From assembly GCA_023935145.1 (NCBI GenBank), contig CM043698.1, positions 86,465,001 to 86,529,000 on the forward strand: a DNA stretch of 64,000 nucleotides. The letters are read 5' to 3'. Of the stretch, positions 57,747-64,000 are shown in pieces. The stretch's first letter is position 1. Every line of letters begins with the position of its first letter. Below the pieces are notes generated by a model. The model was not told where the DNA came from. It made no database searches and worked only from the letters and a program-made list of their open reading frames with translations. Made by a program: the position numbers and the translations under genes. Origin of the DNA: Bretschneidera sinensis (lineage: Eukaryota; Streptophyta; Magnoliopsida; Brassicales; Akaniaceae).

Positions 57747-57831
57747 CTGCAACGCTTTGCCTCCTGGAAAGTCCCTTACTCTCACGTCCTTTGCTTGGTC
57801 GTGATATCAATTTGTTTTCCTTATTCATTGG
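57747..57831 (-). CDS. CENPC: CENP-C exon, 3' part beyond the insertion
   Basis: Read on the minus strand from the target duplication CCAAT: MNKENKLISRPSKGRESKG then LSRRQSVA, with the donor GTGTTT after CAG at 57747. The SRRQS(L/V)A block directly before GTSW is typical of plant CENP-C. It is the continuation of 61223-61200. The joined exon is 109 bases, begins in phase 0 and ends in phase 1. Confidence 0.88.
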
Positions 57832-58426
57832 TGTTGATGCCAAAAATGTGTTGTGTTGAGCTGGAGGCTAGGACCCAGACGTATCTGCACAGGGAGAGGA
57901 AGGTGAGCTAGGGGGTCGCCGGAGGGGGTGCCTCCGAGGATGCTCCGAAGCTTTAGTTAGAGTCAGAGCAAAAATATGTAGGGGATGAGCGCTCCCTTTT
58001 GCAGTTGAGCAAAAAGTTCGGGTTTGGAGTGTATACCTGACCCTTTTTATAGGGCTTCGAAGGCGGCATTTGGCCTAGGGCGGCAGTGATATGTTGTCCC
58101 AACTGGGTTGGGTAATGATGCCTAGGAGGCCCAGCTAGGTGGCTGGGGACCGTCCATTAGGGCTTTGCCTTGCTGGCTTGCTCTGAAGTCATTTATGCGT
58201 TAAGGCGGTTGGACGACCTGACGTCCCAACTTGGTTGGGTAATGATGGCCTGGAGGGCGGTGGTGACGTGGAGACCCAGCTGGGGGGCAATGATGCCCTG
58301 AAGGGCGGTCATGACCTGGAGGCCCAACTGTCCGAGCCTGGTTCTTCCGCGTGTCTCCTTGCAGCTTGGGGTCAAGATGATCCACGTGTCGTCTTCTTGT
58401 TGGAGAGGTGTATTTTGGCAGTATCA
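57832..58426 (-). repeat. 3' LTR of the CENP-C intruder
   Basis: 595 bp, with a TATA box CCTATAAAAAGGG on the minus strand at 58053-58041, pointing into the CENP-C exons. There is no ATG on that strand between the TATA box and the LTR edge. Confidence 0.95.
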
Positions 58427-58619
58427 GAGGCCCCCCACTTCCTTGAGTACATTTATGTGCTTAAGGAAGTATTGCAGGGTTCGATCTTAAATGACAATGA
58501 TAATGTACCGTGTTCTGCTAGAGCCGAGTAAGTGTGGAGCAATCCATCTGCTCGGCCTTGGACGGGAAAGACAAGAGTCGAGCACATATGGAATAAGTCC
58601 AGCCGCTCGGACCTTGGAG

Positions 58620-60040
58620 GGATGAGGCCGAGGCCGAGGACTAGGTCGAGGCCGAGGACTGGATCAAGGCCGAGGCCGAGGACATGGCCTTTGAGAGACG
58701 AGTCCGAGGACAATGGGTCGAGGTCGAAGACAGTGGGTCGAGGCCGAGGACTGGGTCGAGGCCGAGGACTGGGTCGAGGCCGAGGACTGGATCGAGGCCG
58801 AGGCCGAGGACATGGCCTTTGAGGGACGAGTCCGAGGACAGATAGAGCAATCCATCTGCTCGGATCTTAGAGCTTGTGGCCGAGGCCGAGGACAGTGGGT
58901 CGAGGCCGAGGCCGAGGACATGGCCTTTGAGGGACGAGTCCGAGGACAGATAGAGCAATCCATCTGCTCGGATCTTAGAGCTTGTGGCCGAGGCCGAGGA
59001 CAGTGGGTCGAGGCCGAGGACAGTGAGTCGAGGCCGAGGACTGGGTCGAGGCCGAGGACTGGGTCGAGGCCGAGGCCGAGGACATGGCCTTTGAGGGACG
59101 AGTCCGAGGACAGATAGAGCAATCCATCTGCTCGGATCTTAGAGCTTGTGGCCGAGGCCGAGGACAGTGGGTCGAGGCCGAGGCCGAGGACATGGCCTTT
59201 GAGGGACGAGTCCGAGGACATGGCCTTTGAGGGACGAGTCCGAGGACAGATAGAGCAATCCATCTGCTCGGATCTTAGAGCTTGTGGCCGAGGCCGAGGA
59301 CAGTGGGTCGAGGCCGAGGACTGGGTCGAGGCCGAGGACTGGGTCGAGGCCGAGGACTGGATCGAGGCCGAGGCCGAGGACATGGCCTTTGAGGGACGAG
59401 TCCGAGGACAGATAGAGCAATCCATCTGCTCGGATCTTAGAGCTTGTGGCCGAGGCCGAGGACAGTGGGTCGAGGCCGAGGACTGGGTCGAGGCCGAGGA
59501 CTGGGTCGAGGCCGAGGACTGGATCGAGGCCGAGGCCGAGGACATGGCCTTTGAGGGACGAGTCCGAGGACAGATAGAGCAATCCATCTGCTCGGATCTT
59601 AGAGCTTGTGGCCGAGGCCGAGGACAGTGGGTCGAGGCCGAGGACTGGATCGAGGCCGAGGCCGAGGACATGGCCTTTGAGGGACGAGTCCGAGGACAGA
59701 TAGAGCAATCCATCTGCTCGGATCTTAGAGCTTGTGGCCGAGGCCGAGGACAGTGGGTCGAGGCCGAGGCCGAGGACATGGCCTTTGAGGGACGAGTCCG
59801 AGGACAGATAGAGCAATCCATCTGCTCGGATCTTAGAGCTTGTGGCCGAGGCCGAGGACAGTGGGTCGAGGCCGAGGACTGGGTCGAGGCCGAGGACTGG
59901 ATCGAGGCCGAGACCGAGGACATGGCCTTTGAGGGACGAGTCCGAGGACAGATAGAGCAATCCATCTGCTCGGATCTTAGAGCTTGTGGCCGAGGCAAAG
60001 GACAGTGGGTCGAGGCCGAGGCCGAGGACTGGGTCGGACC
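58620..60040. repeat. Compound minisatellite (18-bp module) of the intruder
   Basis: The basic word is GGTCGAGGCCGAGGACTG (18 bp). A longer block beginning ATGGCCTTTGAGGGACGAG and containing AGAGCAATCCATCTGCTCGG separates runs of it. Block starts are at 58684, 58812, 58920, 59084, 59192, 59220, 59382, 59544, 59670, 59778 and 59922. Most intervals are 108, 126, 144 or 162 bases, that is 108 plus a multiple of 18. Because the unit is a multiple of three and lacks stops, long ORFs appear on both strands; they are repeat artefacts. Confidence 0.95.
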
Positions 60041-60154
60041 TTGGGTGTGCGCAACTTAATTTGGTCGTGCGCATGGATGCTCGGCCAGTGTGCATTAGTG
60101 TATATTAACGTTGGACCCCGTTCGAGGAGTGTGCATTGCTTTGTCTCAGAAAGG

Positions 60155-60432
60155 GGTGTGCGCACTGATGCTTAGCCGTGTGCGCTATGCGAGAGTTCGG
60201 ACAAGGGCGTGCGCACTATAGTGCTTAGCCGTGTGCACTATACGAGAGTTCAGACAGGGGCGTGCGCACTACAGTGCCTAGCTGTGTGCGCTATACGAGA
60301 GTTCGGACAGGGGCGTGCGCACTACAGTGCTTAGCTGTGTGCGCTATACGAGAGTTCGGACAGGGGCGTGCGCACTACAGTGCTTAGCTGTGTGCGCTAT
60401 ACGAGAGTTCGGACAGGGGCGTGCGCACTACG
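60155..60432. repeat. 53-bp tandem repeat, about five copies
   Basis: GCGTGCGCACTACAGTGC starts at about 60208, 60260, 60313, 60366 and 60419, so the period is 53 bases. Units include CTATACGAGAGTTCGGACAG. The later copies are nearly identical and the first ones more diverged. Confidence 0.93.
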
Positions 60433-60580
60433 GCTAAGGACCTTGATCTAAACAGAGGAGTATGAGTACTGGCCCCTACTGCTCTTTAACCCGCATCCCT
60501 GGTGGTGGATTTGGGCGGCATGACAACAGATGAGTTCTTTAAACTTCTTCGCTGTTACTGCCAGCGAGAGATGGTGGTTT

Positions 60581-60597
60581 CCCACGGACGGCGCCAA
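60581..60597 (-). promoter_or_regulatory. Primer-binding site of the CENP-C intruder
   Basis: TTGGCGCCGTCCGTGGG on the minus strand, two bases from the 5' LTR. It is the TGGCGCCGTC-type site of many plant gypsy elements. Confidence 0.85.
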
Positions 60598-60599
60598 TC

Positions 60600-61194
60600 T
60601 GTTGATGCCAAAAATGTGTTGTGTTGAGCTGGAGGCTAGGACCCAGACGTATCTGCACAGGGAGAGGAAGGTGAGCTAGGGGGTCGCCGGAGGGGGTGCC
60701 TCCGAGGATGCTCCGAAGCTTTAGTTAGAGTCAGAGCAAAAATATGTAGGGGATGAGCGCTCCCTTTTGCAGTTGAGCAAAAAGTTCGGGTTTGGAGTGT
60801 ATACCTGACCCTTTTTATAGGGCTTCGAAGGCGGCATTTGGCCTAGGGCGGCAGTGATATGTTGTCCCAACTGGGTTGGGTAATGATGCCTAGGAGGCCC
60901 AGCTAGGTGGCTGGGGACCGTCCATTAGGGCTTTGCCTTGCTGGCTTGCTCTGAAGTCATTTATGCGTTAAGGCGGTTTGACGACCTGACGTCCCAACTT
61001 GGTTGGGTAATGATGGCCTGGAGGGCGGTGGTGACGTGGAGACCCAGCTGGGGGGCAATGATGCCCTGAAGGGCGGTCATGACCTGGAGGCCCAACTGTC
61101 CGAGCCTGGTTCTTCCGCGTGTCTCCTTGCAGCTTGGGGTCAAGATGATCCACGTGTCGTCTTCTTGTTGGAGAGGTGTATTTTGGCAGTATCA
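60600..61194 (-). repeat. 5' LTR of the CENP-C intruder
   Basis: 595 bp, with the same TATA box at 60821-60809. It has one base difference from the other LTR. Confidence 0.95.
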
Positions 61195-61199
61195 ATTGG

Positions 61200-61223
61200 C
61201 ATCCTAGAAGATTTCTCAACTTT
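61200..61223 (-). CDS. CENPC: CENP-C exon, 5' part before the insertion
   Basis: After the acceptor ATGAAACAG these 24 bases encode KVEKSSRM, and the next codon is completed by the duplicated CCAAT. Joined to 57826 they keep frame with MNKENKL. The exon start is inferred from the splice site; no cDNA supports it here. Confidence 0.75.
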
Positions 61224-61829
61224 CTGTTTCATACCAAACAAATATAAGTTTTAATCATGAGTGAATTCAAAAATAAAACAAAGTTTACCGAACAAAAGTA
61301 TAAGTAGAATAGTTCATTGAAAAGCACCACAAGGGACACAATCGATGAATGGAGGAGATTTAAAGAAAATGCAAATACATCAGGATGATCTGGTGATCTA
61401 GACATCAGAAGGTGCATGACTGAATTCATAAATTAATAGAAATCATTTGGACCAATGGACTAAACACCAAGTATGAGAACTTCGTCGTAACGCAGCAAAT
61501 ATATAACATCTTTTACCGGAATAGTTTGATTTAGATGTATTAAATTGACGCAATTAAAAATATAAAGAGAAATAATCCTACCCCTAGGGTACTGGAAGTA
61601 AATTCATAATTTAGCTGACAAATTTAGTTCACGAAATGAAATTTAGGTGAAATAAAATCGCGATGAGGATGTAAATGACTAAAACAACTCTAAAAATAAA
61701 ATATTTGAATGTAATTATAAACTTATTGTTGTTATCAAAAAAGTATTTTAAAAAAGTAATTATAAATTACCATTTATATAAATTAATTCAGACTTAATAA
61801 TTTATTACATATTTAAAAATATTTTAATA
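61224..61829 (-). other. Upstream CENP-C intron sequence, probable
   Basis: No further CENP-C exon is recognised on the minus strand. The stretch is AT-rich and would be the intron before the disrupted exon. Confidence 0.4.
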
Positions 61830-62012
61830 AACTAATTCTAGCTTGAGCTCGAATAGGCTCAATTGTTATCTAGCTTGAGCCGAGCCGAGCTCGAGCCTTT
61901 ATAAAATTTATCGAACTTGTGCTCGAGCTCAATTTTCGAGCTCGAACTCAAGCCTGTTTATTTAAGCTCGAGCCGAGCTCAAATATCTTAGTATCAGGGC
62001 TCAAATCCACCC
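61830..62012. mobile_element. Nonautonomous hAT-like fragment, AGCTCGAGCC-rich
   Basis: GAGCTCGAGC/GAGCCGAGC words crowd the stretch. On the minus strand it starts TAGGGGTGGATTTGAGCC at about 62012, a familiar terminus of small plant hAT elements. No matching opposite end or 8-bp duplication was found. Confidence 0.5.
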
Positions 62013-64000
62013 CTATGGGAAAGTTTGTGATTGAATATGATTTGTTTTGTTTACCAGTCAAAAACATTAATGTTACAATTTTAAATTATACTTTGTCTCT
62101 TGATATTTCTGCATGCGAATTATGTTATTTGAGATTAGGACACCCTGGTAAATCTAAGATGAAACAGATAATTGATATGAATTTGTTACCATTTCTAACT
62201 AATTAAATGCCATACAATATTGTCAACACTGTTTAGTTGGAAAAATTACTAGGAAACCTTTTAAGACAGATCAAAGAGCTAGTCAATTACTAAAATTAAT
62301 ACACTCAGACATATGTGGCCCTTTGAGTGTAAAAACCCATGGTAAAAAGGAATATTTCATTACCTTTATAGATGACTATTCCAAGTTTACTTATGCATAT
62401 CTCATAACCTTCAAATCGGAAGCATTTGAATGTTTTAGGATATATAAGACAGAAGTAAAAGAATCAACTTGAGGGGAAATTTAAGGTGTTAAGGATTGAT
62501 AAGGGAAGGGAATAAAATTTAGGAGATTTTGACAACTTTTTCATAGAATATGAAATTGTAAAGCATACTACTATGTCTTATACGCCACAACAAAAAGGTG
62601 AGGCAGAAAAGAAAAATAGAACATTACTGAATGTTGTGAGATGCATGTTATTACACTCAATTCTCTCTAAGAGATTTTAGGGAGAGACTTTGATTACAGC
62701 AAACTATATAGTGAATCCCACAAAATCTATCGAGTCAACACCTTGTGAGACTTGGACTGGTCATAAACCTGATTTAAGTCATCTAAAGAAATGGGGGTGT
62801 ATAACGCATACTTTGATTCTTAGTTGATAGATAAATTGAAATTCAAAACATTGAAATGTGTTTTCATAGGCTATTTTGAAAGGTCAAAAGTCTATAGGTT
62901 CTATAATAAAGATAACAGGGTTATTAAAAGTAGAGATGTTACTCTTCTAAAGAATTTAGAGGAAGATGAACAAGTTCAAGAAGAAAATGAACCATTGTTC
63001 GTAATAGATGATGACTATTATGATGATGTTCCTGAAAATAACCCAGAACCAAATCCTATTATGGATGGAGAACCAACACCTATAGCAGAACCGACCATTG
63101 AGAGACCATCTCATCAACTTGTAGTTGGCAATAAGAGAGCTAGAGCACCTCCTGCTTAGATGAACGATTATTATTTGTATTCGTGTGAGCCATCGTGTTT
63201 TTCTGTGGACATGGACATTGAGGAGAGTGTAAATCCCATGACTTTTGTGGAAGCAATGAAATCACAAGAATCAAATCTCTGGCTGGATGTCATGAAAGAT
63301 AAAATTTATTCGATTGAAAGGAATAGAGTCTGGGAACTATGTGATTTGCCTTAGAATAAAAAGTCCATATGTTGTAAATGTGTTCTCAAAAGGAAATTTT
63401 GTGCTGATGGGTCCATTGAAAAATTCAAGGCCCAGTTAGTTGCCAAAGGTTTTACTCGAAAGCTAGGAATAGATTTCAGGAGACATATTCTCCAATGTCA
63501 AAGTTTTCCTCAATCAGAATGATTCTGGCTATTATTGCTTATCTTGACTTGGAATTGTTTCAAATGAATGTCAAGACTACGTTCTTAATGGAGAGTTGAG
63601 GGAGGATATTTATATGGACCAACTTGAGAGATTTTAGGTAGAAGGTCAAGAAAATAAAGTTTACAGATTAAAAAAGTCATTGTGTGGTTTGAAACAATCA
63701 TCTAAACAGTGGTATCTCAAATTTCATAAGGTAATATTACAACTTGGTTTTATCCCGAATAAGTTAGATAACTGTGTATATACCTATAAAAGTGGGAATA
63801 GTTTTTATATATTGTCATTGTATGTAGATGATATTCTACTAGTTGGAAATTATATAGAAATGTTAAATAAAACCAAGTTGGAGTTAAGTAATAGATTTGA
63901 AATGAAAGATATAGGTAAAGCATCATATGTTCTAGGAATACAAATTTTGAGGGATAGAAAATCTAGAACATTGAGTTTGAATCAAGAAAGGAATTTACTC
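62013..64000 (+). pseudogene. Ty1/copia pol remnant, integrase to reverse transcriptase
   Basis: Integrase zinc module: LRLGHPGKSKMKQI at about 62130, then CQHCLVGKI-like at about 62225. Core: HSDICGPL near 62306, then a broken RSD..., then PQQKGEAEKKNRTLLNV at about 62586. C-terminal: VFIGYFERSKVYRFYNKDNR at 62860-62920. An acidic linker (LEEDEQVQEENEP, DDDYYDD) follows. RT: MKDKIYSIERNRVWELCDL at about 63292, KFKAQLVAKGF at about 63422 and YVDDILLVG at about 63821. Stops and frameshifts are frequent, including 62204, 62823, 63158 and 63352. Gag and protease are absent; the 3' part lies beyond the window. Confidence 0.9.

Larger units (their letters stand above)
57832..61194 (-). mobile_element. 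Young non-autonomous LTR retrotransposon in a CENP-C exon
   Basis: The element is 3,363 bp, with two 595-bp LTRs (57832-58426, 60600-61194) and the duplication ATTGG (57827-57831, 61195-61199). I compared the LTRs by eye and found one difference (58211 G against 60979 T). In element orientation it is TGATACTGCC...CAACA, with primer site TTGGCGCCGTCCGTGGG (60597-60581) and polypurine AAGTGGGGGGCC (58440-58429), which fits the Tat/Retand-like gypsy group. The 2.2 kb interior has no gag or pol; it is GC-rich and made mostly of two tandem arrays. It lies on the same strand as the gene. Confidence 0.95.
56138..61223 (-). pseudogene. CENPC: CENP-C kinetochore gene, 3' exons, disrupted by an LTR element
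   Basis: Three minus-strand exons encode the C-terminus of plant centromere protein C, which binds the CENP-A (CENH3) nucleosome and supports the kinetochore. The exons are 61223-61200 plus 57831-57747 (split by the insertion), 57657-57553 and 56265-56138. Splice sites are GTGTTT/TTGTAG and GTGAGT/TTGTAG, and all phases fit. After the inserted element and one 5-bp duplication are set aside, the frame has no stop, so the gene part decayed only by the insertion. Upstream exons were not found in 61224-64000, where other repeats lie, so they are outside the window or absent. It is either a broken locus, a broken allele or a partial duplicate; sequence alone cannot decide. Confidence 0.9.

Noticed and set aside
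58664..59998. 444-codon minus-strand open frame, with 318-codon minus and 303-codon plus frames overlapping it
   Set aside because: They are the translation of an 18-bp-based tandem repeat without stops. Frames stay open on both strands, and composition simply mirrors the repeat unit.
60155..60432. CRISPR-like array of regularly spaced repeats
   Set aside because: Units are directly adjacent, the spacers are part of the repeat, and the context is a plant LTR element.

Overview
This is a repeat-dominated window from a flowering-plant nuclear genome. The plant-type families (Ty1/copia SIRE-like, Athila-like gag, chromovirus-like Ty3/gypsy, plant L1, PPR, jacalin lectin and the plant form of the CENP-C C-terminus), the AT-rich background and the spliced gene support this. 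The species cannot be named from the sequence.

Layout. 1-2968: decayed Ty3/gypsy gag-pol (+). 2975-6170: second gypsy family (-), with pol tail, one LTR, primer site and gag in a head-to-tail order. 6600-6870: jacalin-lectin fragment. 7040-10490: 5'-truncated copia (+), whose 3' LTR (10859-11063 and 21145-21360) is split by a complete 10.07 kb SIRE-like copia (-, 11069-21139, TSD TCTGT). 21370-25850: L1-type LINE (-) split by CACTA-like DNA carrying a 171-bp tandem array. 25903-32456: gag-only Athila-like element (-, TSD AAGCA). 32746-33262: TRIM. 35268-39526: complete short copia (-, TSD GATTC). 42498-44675: hAT element (8-bp TSD GTAAAGAG). 44858-45182: PPR gene fragment. 45890-50820: 5'-truncated second copy of the SIRE-like family (+). 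50821-55000: AT microsatellite, Stowaway MITE, TRIM arrays and another MITE. 56138-61223: 3' exons of CENP-C (-), the upstream one cut by a young 3.36 kb non-autonomous LTR element (57832-61194, TSD ATTGG). 62013-64000: copia pol remnant (+) running off the window.

The only host gene with recognisable intact exons is CENP-C, the inner-kinetochore protein. Three exons splice in phase to the CENPC motif and the plant-type terminus, and the two LTRs of the intruder differ at one of 595 positions, so the disruption is recent. The element lies on the same strand as the gene. The first ATG downstream of its 3' LTR TATA box is an in-frame CENP-C methionine at the junction, so a short motif-only product is conceivable.

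The other unusual structures are: (i) a 14-bp palindrome, consensus ACCAGTCGACTGGT, present about 45 times in the LTR promoters and 3' spacers of the SIRE-like family; (ii) an extra ORF downstream of pol in that family; (iii) a minisatellite built on an 18-bp module inside the CENP-C intruder; (iv) a 171-bp array with alternating monomer types and a compensated stem. No rRNA or tRNA gene and no CRISPR array was seen.
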